Shown piece after piece: positions 24,201-36,600 of a stretch of DNA of 64,000 nucleotides. The stretch covers positions 14,480,562 through 14,544,561 of the forward strand of contig NC_051453.1 of NCBI RefSeq assembly GCF_001649575.2. The letters are read 5' to 3'. The DNA is from Kryptolebias marmoratus. Its lineage: Eukaryota > Chordata > Actinopteri > Cyprinodontiformes > Rivulidae. Below the pieces are notes generated by a model. The model was not told where the DNA came from, did not search any database, and was given only the letters and a program-made list of their open reading frames with translations. The translations under genes and the position numbers were made by a program. Within the stretch, counting starts at the first letter, position 1. Each line of letters begins with the position of its first letter.

Positions 24201-25514
24201 TAAAATGATCCTATTTTAAAACTCTGGCTTGAAAGTCGTTGGTTGGGTGAAATTCATCTTTAGGGAATACCAGGCCTTTAATTTTAGTAGGATCGTCCCC
24301 ATTGACCCCTCCCCTCTCTAAAATGGTAGTCTTAATATTCACCAGCGGCATTTCGCCTATCCTCTTTAGCACCTAATACGACTTTATTCAGATTTGCACA
24401 GCTGTAGTTCATGTATAATGCAGCATTAATTGCTTCTTCAGTAGTCGTTAATAAAGGGCTGACTGCCCTCTGAACAAGCGATGATGCAGAAGCACAATGA
24501 GGTATGTGAGAGACAGAGGGCGAGGAACATGGCCTGTCGTCTCCCACAATCTATATCCTTGGAATAGTTATTTATTTCCTCATTAGATGCAGTGTTATGA
24601 TGTCAGAAAGGACAATGGCGTCAAACCCAGTAATAGCTTTCGAGCTAACTTTCAGTTTGAGAAAGTTTTCCAGGTTTGCAGGAGGCCCCCCTGAGTGCCC
24701 TCTGTTGAAAATTCTATTGAAATATTTGTTTGCACGGCTCAGTGGCATTTAATCTCCTATTGTTCATCAGTTTCCGCTTGATTTATTTCTTCACCTTCGC
24801 CTATTTATTGAATTTAATTACACCTCAAATCCCAATGCAAACCTGCTGCTGTTAAGGGCTGAGGGAGGCTGGGACGGAGGGAGGAAAAGAGGAGGAGGAA
24901 GAGAATGGGGAGCCGTGTGCGAGATAAACCATGACTCAGAGGAATCAAACAAATAACCCCCTCCTTCCAAAACCTTACAATATGTGCTTTCTTCTGATTC
25001 AAGAAAAACACACACAAAGAAACACATTAATTAGTGGTGGAGGTCAGTACATCAGCCAGAGAATGGTCCAGTAAGACACACATGCTCGACAAACTGGCAA
25101 ATGATCTGCAGTCTGTCTGCAGACTCACCAACCACATAAAATATCAACCAGTTAATTAGGCTGTAATTGTGCAATGTGCTCTCCTTTTTATGTGCCATGC
25201 ATTTGGCCATAAAGAGGCCAGTGTGAAGATGGCTGAGAGAGAGAGGCGCGAGAGATGTGCTTTAGCACCAAACCATTTCATGGCTACAGGATGGCCAGAG
25301 GTTGCACATATTTCTTTTTTGGAGAAGAGTATAAAAGACTGAGCTTTATTTTTGTGTCAGGGCTAATAAAAAGAGGCAGTCATGCCAAATGGCTGCTGAC
25401 CTTTCACTGCCACTTCTATATGAGTTTAATTTACTGTCTAGTTTCAGTGATATTGTCAATGCGCTGTTTTGTTTCTGTTATTACATTTCTAACCAATACA
25501 GTGGACACAGACAA
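24201..25514. other. Low-repeat intronic block, possible conserved noncoding DNA
   Basis: 24330-24830 is free of simple repeats and carries GCATTAATTGC, GTCGTTAATAAAG and CTCATTAGATG, homeodomain/POU-like words of the sort enriched in vertebrate enhancers. A donor-like GAG|GTATGT sits at 24502 without a convincing acceptor. 24850-24910 is purine-rich. No coding signal. Confidence 0.35.
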
Positions 25515-26282
25515 ATCTGAAGACTGGATCTTTAGATGTGGGAATCTGTGAAAAGGTTATGAACAATTAATATCTTACTTGTTGTAGATAGTTATTTAAA
25601 GAAGTTAGGTTTGGAAAAATAGAACTGTTTTTTGGACCAGATTGATGGGCTAACAACTCAGGGCCAAGATCAAGGTAGATTGATGCCATTTTGAAACAAC
25701 TCCAGTCTCAAAACTTTCATACTGGTATATGCAAATACTAATTTAAAAACTTTGCATTGCCATGAATTTTGCATTACAGAAGTATTTACGTATAATTCTA
25801 TGGTTATTTGCAGGCACAAGTGGCAGCAGCTAGCGGTAGCACTTCCAACAGGAATACCGTAATATTTCTGCCAAAATAACAATGTAATTTGAAACTTACA
25901 GTAATGTAAGAGTTGAAAAAGAGCAGTGGTTTCCAAAGCTGGGGTCAGGACCTCAGTATGAGTCATGAAATGCCAAAATGTCAAAATGAAATGTCTTGTG
26001 AAAGTCAACGGGAATCCGATTAATGTCAGAAAATCTTTGACGATAGCATACTTAGAAAAAAATTTTAAAATATGAAAATAGAAAACATTAAAAAAATAGA
26101 AAGCAGGGGTCATAAATGGATGAGAAACAGTCATGTATAATGCAGCATTATTTGCAGAAACAGTTGATAAAGGTCTTTGTTAAATGGCTTTTTAGTAACG
26201 TTTGTTTACTTCAACCACCACAAGTCTTGAAAACCACAGAACTTCACTTTAAAAGATCTGAACTACTGCAGTTTGGCTTTTA
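25515..26282 (+). mobile_element. TTAA-type MITE, family R1, copy 3 (with nested insertion)
   Basis: The left end is degraded (GACTGGATCTTTAGATGTGGG, GAAAAGGTTATGAACAATTA). The right end, AAAAGATCTGAACTACTGCAG then GCTTTTAA, is the inverse of the family's left terminus AGTTCAGATCTTTT. The middle shares AAACAACTCCAGTCTCAAAA and TGGTTATTTGCAGGCACAAG with copies 1 and 2. A second element sits inside at 25924-26131. A 154-codon minus-strand ORF over this region is a by-product of the repeat, not a gene. Confidence 0.6.
25924..26131. mobile_element. hAT-like MITE nested in R1 copy 3
   Basis: It begins CAGTGGTTTCCAAAGCTGGGG, the usual left end of teleost hAT-like MITEs (CAGTGGTTCCCAAACTGGGG). It ends GGGGTCATAAATGG ATGAGAAACAG, a degenerate inverse of that end. 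It has an A-rich interior and no ORF of interest. The terminal match is imperfect and no clear 8-bp target duplication is seen. Confidence 0.45.
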
Positions 26283-27794
26283 AAATAATGAAAAAATATA
26301 CTATCCTGACATGAAAAGCAGCAAAGACACAAATCAGAAGATGGAGGAATTATGTTGAAGGTTCACCTCAAAGTCTTCAGTGTGCTCAGCTTTGTGCTTA
26401 TAAAAGCACAAAACCTTCAGACAAGACTCTTTGCACATATTTGCTGAATACAGCACAGCGAGGGCTAAGATGATACAGCAAAGACTGCTGGATTACTGTG
26501 CTTTTTTCCACTGGTGATTGAATAAGTGTGGACAAGGTCATGCAGTTTAGGTATTAGAGAATAAAGATGAAGATGTATCTTTTCTATTGGAGGAATTGTT
26601 TTAGTGGTGTGTGGCTTTGCGTGCATTTCTGCACACTGTATTCATGAATCTCCATGTGCTTTGTCTCCTGAGGTTAGTTATATATGTTCTGTCTGCCAGT
26701 GTGTTTTTGTACGTGTGTGTCTGAGCCAAAGGGCTGTGTGCGTAATTGTGAGTCAGTGCTGTGTGGCGCCACTCTGCAGGGCTGGCAGCACACAGCAGCG
26801 AGACAAGAGATGTGACAGTGATGGCTCCGTCGCCCTGGGCCACAGCTAGCAGGCCTGGGACACACCCACGCTACTGACCTTCGCTGTCAGCACTGTAGCA
26901 CATACACACATATGTGCACTCCATGCAGAGGGTAGTCCAGATTCCATGCGGTGGACACATGGGCACATACATGCATACACACGTTCAGCTTGTCTTCCAC
27001 CTACACTCCACGCCTGTTCCCCTCTGTTTTCCACTTCTCTCTGTGAGTCAGAGCTTATCGGGCAGAGCGCAGTGATTCACCACCAGTGTGAGTAAGCTGC
27101 TTTCTGCATCCAGCTCTGTCTCTCAGACCAAAGCCATGGACTCATTCTTCATTATCATCCATACTCACCCACCTCGCCCCAAACAATTCATAGCTCCCCG
27201 CTCAGTTTGTACTTCTTTCTCAGCCTTTGCTTCTGTTTTTTAATGCCACACAATAATTCCTTTCATTCTGTTTGCTCCTTTTTTTTATTTAAACATTCTG
27301 ATGACATACAGAAATAAGGCTTCTGATTCAGGGATGCTGTACTTTGGTCTACACAAGGTTATAATGACTCTCCTTGGCCTCCTGGCTTTCTTATACATAT
27401 TTATGCCCTGGGTGGTGAGCCTACAGGACATCATGTTCTGTGCTTGGTTTCTCTGTCAAATCAGTTGTCAGACTGAAGCATGGTGTGCATAAGTATGCAT
27501 AAGGCAGATGGAGAAATTATACATTTAACTCAGTCAGCTACAGGCATGCAGTCCTAAACTTAAAAAAAAAAAAAATCTGAGGAATCTCACAGATCCTGCC
27601 TACCTTTAGCCTAAGCTGTCATCATCATTGTCATAGAAGACGCCCGTCATTTACCTTTCATCATCATGTGTACCTCTCATGTGTTTGAATAAGATGTCAA
27701 AAGAAAGATAAATCACACTGGCCTCGCATTCCCTGAATGGATGCTGCCTTTTATGAAAGAGTTTCAGAATAAGACCATCTTATTCTCATTAAGA
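26283..27794. other. Intronic DNA
   Basis: No gene or repeat family was recognised. 26730-27060 is GC-richer with CACACA/ACATGCA words. The overlapping short ORFs on both strands show no similarity to known proteins. A poly-A run lies at 27561-27574. Confidence 0.5.
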
Positions 27795-28403
27795 AATGAC
27801 AGAGTTGTGGGTGTTTTGGTCAAACCTTGAAAATACTGTTATGCTCATTCTTATGCAATATTACTAGATGAGTTCAATATCTGTAAAATTGCAGCTTTTT
27901 TGTGTTGGCTAATCTTGATTAGCTGTTATTGCTACCTTGAATTGAATTGACTCCAAATGTAAATCAGTTGTAGGTGTACATCCAAAAATTACTTTCTGAA
28001 ACTTTCATTTATATCCATGCAGTAGTTCATAACATATTTAGCTAAAAACAAGGCAGAGTTGACTGAAATAGTTAATAACACAGTTGTTTAAAATAATGAT
28101 CTCACACAATCAGTTAGTGCTCAGATTACATGTTAGGGATAACTCTCCACTACAAACATACCAAATTTTAGCTGACTATTCAAGAAAATATAGAGATATA
28201 GGCGTTTTGTGTTATTTAAAGTTGGTTAGCTGAGACAGGTATTTTGAATAAGGTTGACTCCAACGGTTAATCAGTTTTAGATGTGCATTGTGTGATTACT
28301 TTCTTATTTATTTATTTTTAATCTGTGCACTGGTTTGTGACATATTTTGGTAACAGACACACACAGGGAAAACCATTATCGTCTTTGCCTTTGGCGGCGG
28401 GCA
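27795..28403 (-). repeat. Family R2, copy C (inverted)
   Basis: Read on the minus strand it starts GCCCGCCGCCAAAGGCAAAGAC, then GTGTGTGTCTGTTACCAAAATATGTCACAAACC, and ends with CAAGGTTTGACCAAAAC, the same order as copies A and B. Two ATATTGAACTCATC/ATATCT blocks suggest the same internal duplication as in copy B. It is the reverse of the other two copies, so the three were separate insertions. Confidence 0.6.
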
Positions 28404-31400
28404 ATAATAAAGCTACTGTAGCTACTGTAATTCTACAGAAAACAACACAAAATTGTGTTGTTATTCTTTTAGGCTGCTCGTGTAGAAATGCATACATGTA
28501 GCCAAACTAATTTATGGACTTTCCTCCACTTCAAAGTCAGGCAACAAAATGAGCCTTTTATTTCTTAACTGAGCAACAACTATATTGCTGGTGTGTTGTG
28601 GTAAAGTCACAGCATCCTAAGAAGCATGCTAACAAGTAGTTTCTGTGGATAGTTAAGTGTATTATGCACTGCAGGGGAAATTCTTTGATGGTACACAGGA
28701 AAGGATCTGTGATAACAGGCCACAGCAGAGGGAAACAGATTTTAATGGGGCAGAAAGGAGTTTTGATTTTTTTTTTTGTGTGTATTGTAGCCAGAACAAT
28801 GGCAACAGTTTTCATGCACCTTCTTTAATCCACCAGAATAAAACAAAAACACAGATTTAAGGGTGGGGGTAGTATTTTTAGTTCTTTCTCTCTTTTCTTT
28901 AGATTTATGTGTTTTCAAATACTTAGGAAACAGTAAGAAAAAATGCATTCTAGTGACCTATTGGTTTTACTGCTTTTTTTTTGTTAGATAAGAAAATTAT
29001 ACAAAATAAACCCAGCTTTAAAAAGTGACCCTGCTAAAGCAATTATGTGTAAACACTGTTTATGTTTGTGCCAGTCTGTCCCATCAGCTATACTTAAATG
29101 ACTATATGTCTTTACTGTGAGTTGGGGCATCAAGAATAGCCAACAGATATGCAACTTAACGGATGTTCATGCCAAGTTTTATTTATTTTTTTTTAGCATT
29201 TTCTAGGCTTTGTATAAATGTAAGTAATTTTTAAAAATGCCATAAAAAAAATTGAAATTATTTTAAATTGATAGCCAATGATAATCATTTGTGGATCAGC
29301 CAACACAAATCCTGCCACTTGCCTTCAAATTCAGGAAGTAACATCTGGCTACAGAGATACTGCTTCTCTAAAATGCGTGTTTGTGTCTACATTTGTGTGT
29401 TTTTGAACACAGTTGTGCATCTGTCAGCGCGCAGCAACATCGTATATCAAGTCCGCGCTGCACAATTAGATCTTTCCATGACATCTGATTTACACAGCCT
29501 GTCAAGATCCCCATGGGACTGTCCCCTCTTCCTGGAATAACCTGCACCTCCTGTGAAAAAAAAAAGGAAAAGAAAATGGAGACACGAGGGTGAAAATGCA
29601 CTGACTGTGTACTGTACGTCTTATCGTGGTGGACACAGAGCCCAGGGCAGAGAGTTCTTTCAGCTCCCGTGATTTATGCACAAGTCGATGCTGAGGGAAG
29701 ATATTAGATAATTAGCTACTAAAACATCTGTGTGTGTGAGTCTGAGTGAGAGAGGGAGTGAGAGAGGCATGTTTATTTATGTGCATGTGTTTGTACATAC
29801 ATATATGCAGTGCAGTGCATTTCTGCATGTCAATCTTCACTTGAGCGGTTGCAGAAAAAAGGTGAAAAGGTGATCTTTGCTCCGGTTTTCACTCGGGTGG
29901 ATTAGGGGCATATTCGGAGTGAAGCTTCAGCCATTCACAAAGCGCTGAGCAACGAGGGTGGGGTGAGCCTGTTGTTTGTGTATCCTTGCTGTAAGGATAA
30001 TGATGTGATGAATGGAGAGAGGGAAAGAGTTGGGAGAATAGAGAGAGGGATTTCAAGGCTAATGCCTGGGGGGATGTCAGACAAACCTGTATATGTGTAA
30101 TAACCACGGAGGTTAAAATGCTACACTGGCACTAGAGATGGCTGCCAAATATTTTGACATCCACTCTACCTCCTCCGCACAGCTGCTGCTGCTGAGGTGG
30201 AGGAAGAGAGGGATGATTTAGAGCAGAGAGAGAGAGATGGATTAATGTGAGTGAGAGGAAGGAGAGACCAGAATGTGAAAGAGTGTGTGTGTGCGCTACA
30301 GACGTGTTGATGTACAGTCAGTAAGAGAGAAAGAAAGAGAAAGCTGCCTGTTTGCTCGCCTGCAGAGCCTGACTGTCTGTTTCCCTTGATTTCTTTCTCC
30401 CAGCGCTCTGTGCCTGAGGATGCATCCACGGCGCTATTTGTTTCAAGGTTGTTCTAAATGTGACTGATGTGTACAGCCGGCACGCTGTTTGCTTTGCTTT
30501 CCTTCACTGCAGCTGCATGCAAAAAGGCTGTCACACCGTATTAAATGTGGCACATGAGCACGCCGCTCAAATGATGCGAGTGGACGTTTGAAACGGCGCC
30601 GTCTCCAGCCTAACCTCGCACGGGGGTGACTGTGTAATGGCGTGTTCGAGTTTTCTCATCCTTGAGTTGGTGAATGCTGCTACAAAACTCAGTTATGGGC
30701 TGCAAGATGGGTCACTTGACGCGCAGCATTTATTACCAATTGGAATAGGAGGGAAATTACTTTTGCAGCAGATGTAGCATGCTTTGTTTGTGCGTGTGTG
30801 TACGTGTGTGTGTGCAATGCCTTCATAACCCCACAGGGGCTGTATATATAGATTGTGTCTTTCATCTTCTTTTTATTCTGGTGTGTATGGATAAATAACT
30901 CCTGTTCCCTCTAGATTAGCTGTGACCTTTTCACCCTCTCTATATGCACCTAGCAGGCACTTACAGCTCTTATTCCATGATTGCATTGTGAATCCTTCAT
31001 TGTAACAAATGTCAACTTTATTGATTTGTCATCTTTGCCCAAAATAACAGGCATCTAAACTCAAGAAGAAAAAGGGGGGGCTAGGAGCATAGGGTCCCCC
31101 TGGCCTTGCAAAAAATGTTTGTCGTTAAAGATTGCCGAGAAAATAGAAAACCTTACTCATTAAGTTCAAGTCCACAGCACCAGATTTCATGGATTAATCA
31201 GTGCTAACCTACTTTATCAAAGACACTTATCTTCCACATACAGAAATCTATGCATGTCCCCGGCAAAGAAGTCGATAACAGGAAATATTTCACATTGTCC
31301 ACCTTTTTTTCCCCCTCCATTGCTAATTCTCCTTCTTTCCCACCTCTTCCTCTCTCTGTCTTGTTCTGTCACCACATCTGTGTCTTTTCCTTTGCCTAAA

Positions 31401-34400
31401 TGTCCTTGGGATTGGCGTGTGCATGGAGTGGGGGAGACCCATATCAGATAACTTATTGGTTCATTTTGCCCATCTCTTTCCAATAATGTGTAACATTACC
31501 AGTGTTATTAGATGGAAGATTAATGGTGCTTGGCCCTTCTCCTCCTCTTCGGGATGAGACACGGAGGGGAAAAGATAAAGGGGCAGAGTGGGAGAAAAGA
31601 TTGCAGGAGAGACCTGAATGGAAAAGGAGATGAAGAGGGTGGGGATGAAAATGAGTGAATCCTCTTTGACTCTGGAGGCCCTGATGTCTGACTCAGCTCT
31701 GTAGTTAGAGGGTCATTTCATGGAGCTGACTGACAGACAGCGAGGGCCTGAACTTCTTGATCTGTTAACACTTTACCCCTCCAACCTCCATTCCTCCATC
31801 ACCTCCAATCTCTTCCCTCCTTCCCTATCTATCGCTTCATATTCCAGAGTACAAGCGTTCACCAGCGTTTGATCCTCCTCTCTCACATCAATCAGTGCAG
31901 GCGGCAGAGAGAAGAAGAAGAGAGAAGAGACGTATAACTTGTTTTTTAGTGCTTAAGGTGCTGCCTCTGCCATGTCAGTCTGAGGCTGTGTTTATTTATG
32001 AACTTATTTACTGTATGTATTTATTTGTCAGCACTGCCACCCCTTCCATTATTCAGAGGCCAAAATTGTCAGAGCTATCTATGCAGCTGTGGATAGTAAT
32101 GTAGTAAACTCCCTCCCCCCAAAAAAATTATCTATTGTTTTTTTTTCCATTTGAAAAGATTTACAATCTCATTTTACATCTTTGCTTCCTTTCCTATTTT
32201 CTCCATTTCCTCCCTGCACCCTTCTCTGCTCCTACTCTCTGTTGCACAGCGTAATAACTTGCTCATTATTGGATGTAAGAAATATCTACTAAGAGATTAT
32301 GCTAGATATAAAAAGCTCACAGGTGATGGGAGTCAGAACCTCTCTGCATCTCTAATGAGGCCTGGGGATAGCAAAAGCCTGCTCTTCAGAGACCCAGCAT
32401 CCTCCACTGGCCCTGAACAGAAGCCTAAACTCGGTTTTGCAGGATGCAACTCGAACTGGCTTAGCTCGGCTCAGCTCAGCCTCAGTTCAGCTTTGCTTGA
32501 CCTTGGTTTGAGTAATTAATGTATTCACTGCGAGCATCTCCTGGTTATTAGGGCTTTGGGATTGTTTTGCTTTTTTTGTGTTGCTGTTTGCCCCTCATTG
32601 GTTGCCCCTTTTCTGCTCACCTCTGATGCTTGGTTTTCTCTGGAGCACTGTCAGCCGAACGCAGCACACTCTACAACTAACCCTGCCAAGTGCAGAGGAA
32701 AGTGTCTGTCTGCATCCAAACACATCTCTCTTTGCTCCGGGTTTGTGGTTGAGATTTGGGCTTTTATTATTCAATGTTTATTAGGTTTTTGTTGTTATGA
32801 TCTCCCATTGTCTCTAGCCAGTATTCCCTTTGTACAATTCATGTTGCCTTAAGCATTTAATAAGCTTTTGTCCACGATGATGGCATTAGAAATACATGTG
32901 CTGAAAGATGGACGCATATTAGAATGAACTTCCAACACAAACAAGAGCCATGGGTTTAATTATTTCTGTAGACAAAGAAAAACAAAAAGAAGCAGGAAAA
33001 CAAAACCTGACAAAACCCTTTTTTTTAAAAATCTGGACGAAAGCCATGATTAATAAAGTTTATTGCTATAATTTAAACACACCTCACCTTTTTGCAACAA
33101 TACTGAAAATCTTAGACAGAAATAACCTCCTGGGACCCAGCATCCCTAATATATTTTGAGTATGGTGTATATTATTTTAGTAAATTAAGTACCCTAATTA
33201 ACTATTGTCCTCATTAGTGTACACTTTCCTGCACCATCTAGTGGTAGCAAAACCACAATACACTGACATTTAAAAAAAAAAACAGTACCGATCGTTTACC
33301 CCAAATTGACAAAAGTAGTGGTTCTGGGTGAAACCTCATCAAGTTTTAGGATGAAAACTTACTCTTATTTACAAGTCAGTACACTGCTCACCGAAAAGTA
33401 GCAATTTAGGCCATTGCAACTTTAGTAAATAAAAATACTGAAACACATCTGTAAGATTTAAGATTAAATTATTTATATACAGTAATAATTATAAATATTT
33501 CATGAAGTATTACATATTTTTAATTTTTTTATGATATAATAGGTTTCCAGGACATATACCATATGACATTGTCTAAATGTACTGAAAAGTTTGAAGTGAA
33601 ATATTTGTTTGATGCTTATTGAGTTCAGTTTTAGAAAGAAAATATGTCTCATAAATGCCAAGAGTAAGCTCTCCGTGCTCTACAACACAGGTTTGATGAA
33701 AGCCACTGCTGTTTGCACAAACATTCTTTATTAAATAAAAAATAAAAAAAAAACATTTAATTTTTGATCATCTATTTAATGCCTTACTTGCCTCACACCC
33801 AAATTGACACATTGCTTTTGTACAATTGTACATTGCTTTACAAATCTGCACAACAAGTGACAGTTTGTTCACAGTTCAAAAAGTATAGGCAAAATTGAGA
33901 AAATCTTTTCTCAGGGGCGAGTCCCCGGGGGTGGACCGAAAGTTCAGAGGAGAGACTTTATATCTGTTTCAGTCTGGGTAAGCCTTGGGGTCCTCTTGGA
34001 GGAGCTGAAAGAGTGTTGCTGGGGATGGAGCTGTCTAGATTTTACCTGGACCTAATGTGACCAATGGAGAAATGAATGCTTTTGTGATGAGTTACATTAT
34101 TTATAATTTAATATTGTCAAAGTCATGTTAAAACAGTAGCTTAATCTGTGTTAAACATTGTTACATCATTAATAGTGCATTATCTTAAAAAAATGTTGAC
34201 CCTTCTTCTTCATATCAGGACCCCAGAACTATCTCTGTTTATTCTTTAAAAAAAGGTGAGGAGCATCAAACAATTACAAGGTCGGTACCCTGCACTTTTC
34301 TGTTTAGAATCACAAAAACTTGCCGGATGAGAAGCAAAACAAGTTCAAGAATCAAAAAGAAGTCCAGCTGCCTTTGATTTAACTTGCTAGGATTACCATG

Positions 34401-36310
34401 CCCTGGATGAACCTACACCAGCATACTTCTGGTCCAAAGAACAAACAAAACCAAAGCACAAGTCTTAGGAGGATAAATACAAAAGCTCAGAATGAGAGAA
34501 AAAAATAATACTAGTGACTTTCTTGGGCAGAGTTTGTAGTTGCATGAGTTTATGGCTTCCTTGAATTGAGAAGTGTGGCAGTGACAGCTAATGGACTCAA
34601 GAAGCTAAGTGACAATGAGGAGAAGACATGCAGGGAGGGAAGGGGAGGGGAGGCAGGGTGGGTAGACCAGAAACATCTCTGCCCACCACAGGAACAGCGA
34701 AGGGCAAATGTTTAAATCATTTAAAACTCCAGAGACAGGGATCTGTTACAATGGCCAATAGCGATGCGGTTTCTGTGTTGGAGTGCATGGCACACTTTGA
34801 GCCATCAGTCCTTGGCCGTACCCCTCCACCTTCCAACCTCTCTATAGCTAAGATGGACCTTGAAGAAAATAGGTTGCAGTGGAGCAGTCTAAGGGTCCAC
34901 AAAAGATAGAGCAGATCTGATAGGGCAGAGTCTGGAAAATTCAAGCAAGGTCAAAGCTATTATTTAAATGGGTGACTACAACATATGTGTCCAAACTCAT
35001 TCAATCAGGCATACAGAGTGAGATTTGTCCTTTTTTAGGCATCTGACAGCATTTATTTGGTGTTTGTTACCCTCTTCGACCTGTGGGGACTATTAAATGT
35101 CACTACAATTTAGGTGAAGAAGAAAGACAACTTCACCTAACTTTAGAACACTGTTGAAGGTCAGACATCTCTGTGGTGACAAAACACACACACTCAGTCC
35201 CACACTGTGCTGAAAAACAAACACGCCGCTACAAACTCAAACTAGCATTATACCCTCACACTCTTTTGTTGTCTGTCCTTCCTCTGCAATCTTTCTAAAG
35301 ATTTCTTTTTTCTCCCTTTTTCTCTCTCATGCGAGATTGACTAAATGTTTGCCTTTGGGCGGGGGTGTTTTCTTAAAGGTTTCACTCGGGGACATCGAAT
35401 ATCGACTCTGATGTTTTTATTAAAGGAGCTTGTTCTGTGAGAGGGAAGCAGCTCTGAAACAGGAGGCATTCACAGGACACACTGTCACAACCACTTTCGC
35501 TCCCGAGCTGATAAGAATTAATGCACTGTCTAATATTCAATGAATGTGTCTGCATGCCTTTGTGTGTGCATGAATAGATATCTTTTATGTGTGTATTTTT
35601 GTAGTTTGGACATGTGTGCGAATGGGTGTGTGGGGGACGAAAACACCTACTTTTCAGTCACTGCACAACAATTTATTACAATTTGTTTGCCTGGCCCTGA
35701 AGTCTTCATTACGCAGTCACGGAGCACACAGAGAGAGAGACAGGGTGGCAAGGTCACCATCCGGCAGGCCAAATGGAGATGCGGCCCTCAATTTAGCAAC
35801 TCTTGGGGGAGCGCCACAGACACCATTCGCTGGTACACGCATGAACATATAGAGACTCATGCTTTTTTGCATAATTCTTGTTGTCTCAGCTCTCATTTGC
35901 TATGTATAGACAGAAAAGCTGTAAAATGGCAATCAAGCACAAAATGTAATCTAAATGCTAAGTGACACTAAAATAATGCAACAACTGTGCGTTTTAGAAC
36001 AGATAAATTAGGAAGAATGAGTTTCGCACTTGATCTGCCTGTCACTGAAAGGTGCCCTGGTGGCAAAATGATGCCTCAATTTTGTGAAAATGAACCTGAA
36101 TTCACATTCTTGCATGCCTATCATTAGAAGTGTTCAGCTAAGGATATCATTTCTGAGAGTATTTGATCACTTCACTACAAACAGTCCTCCCAGACGGCTT
36201 TGTTGTATCTTCCTTTGCTCATTAAGCTGTTCATTAAAGGACGGCCTTGTCTGGGCCCACGGGGTGTGTATATATGCATGTGTGCAGGTGCATGAATAAG
36301 TCTACAGTAC

Positions 36311-36341
36311 GTGTGTGTGTGTGTAGAAATGTGTGTGTGTG
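36311..36341. repeat. Two short GT microsatellites
   Basis: Two GT runs of 5-7 units, separated by AGAAAT. Confidence 0.75.
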
Positions 36342-36489
36342 AGGCATCACATTTACTGTATGTTTGCACGCTCTTCAAATTATCCACGCTTTGTGGCACT
36401 GTGAGCAAGGATGCAGATTCACTTCTGTCAAGGTTAATAAATGAAGAAATCAAGGTGAGTGTGTCTCAATCCAAACATGAGGACACTTT

Positions 36490-36514
36490 GGGGTGGGTGG
36501 GTGGGGGGGGGGGG
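36490..36514 (+). other. G-quadruplex motif
   Basis: The pattern is G4-T-G3-T-G3-T-G12: four G tracts separated by single T loops, the most stable class of intramolecular quadruplex. An N follows at 36517, so the true G-run length may be wrong in the assembly. Confidence 0.7.
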
Positions 36515-36573
36515 AANTTTAATTAGCCCCTCTCCCTTTACCCCCCTGTTCCACATCCAGACATCCAGACATT

Positions 36574-36600
36574 ATAGTTCCAGACGATCACTGGAACTAT
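36574..36600. repeat. 10-bp inverted repeat
   Basis: ATAGTTCCAG and CTGGAACTAT flank the 7-nt loop ACGATCA. A short tandem CATCCAGA lies just upstream. Confidence 0.7.

Noticed and set aside
24480..24510. Donor-like GAG|GTATGT at 24502
   Set aside because: No paired acceptor or coding similarity.
25670..26134. 154-codon minus-strand ORF
   Set aside because: Lies across R1 copy 3 and the nested MITE, which are noncoding.
35540..35965. 141-codon plus-strand ORF
   Set aside because: No similarity; starts in GT-rich simple sequence; the region is better explained as noncoding.
36420..36462. Strong donor AAG|GTGAGT at 36455
   Set aside because: No convincing acceptor upstream and the preceding sequence shows no protein similarity.
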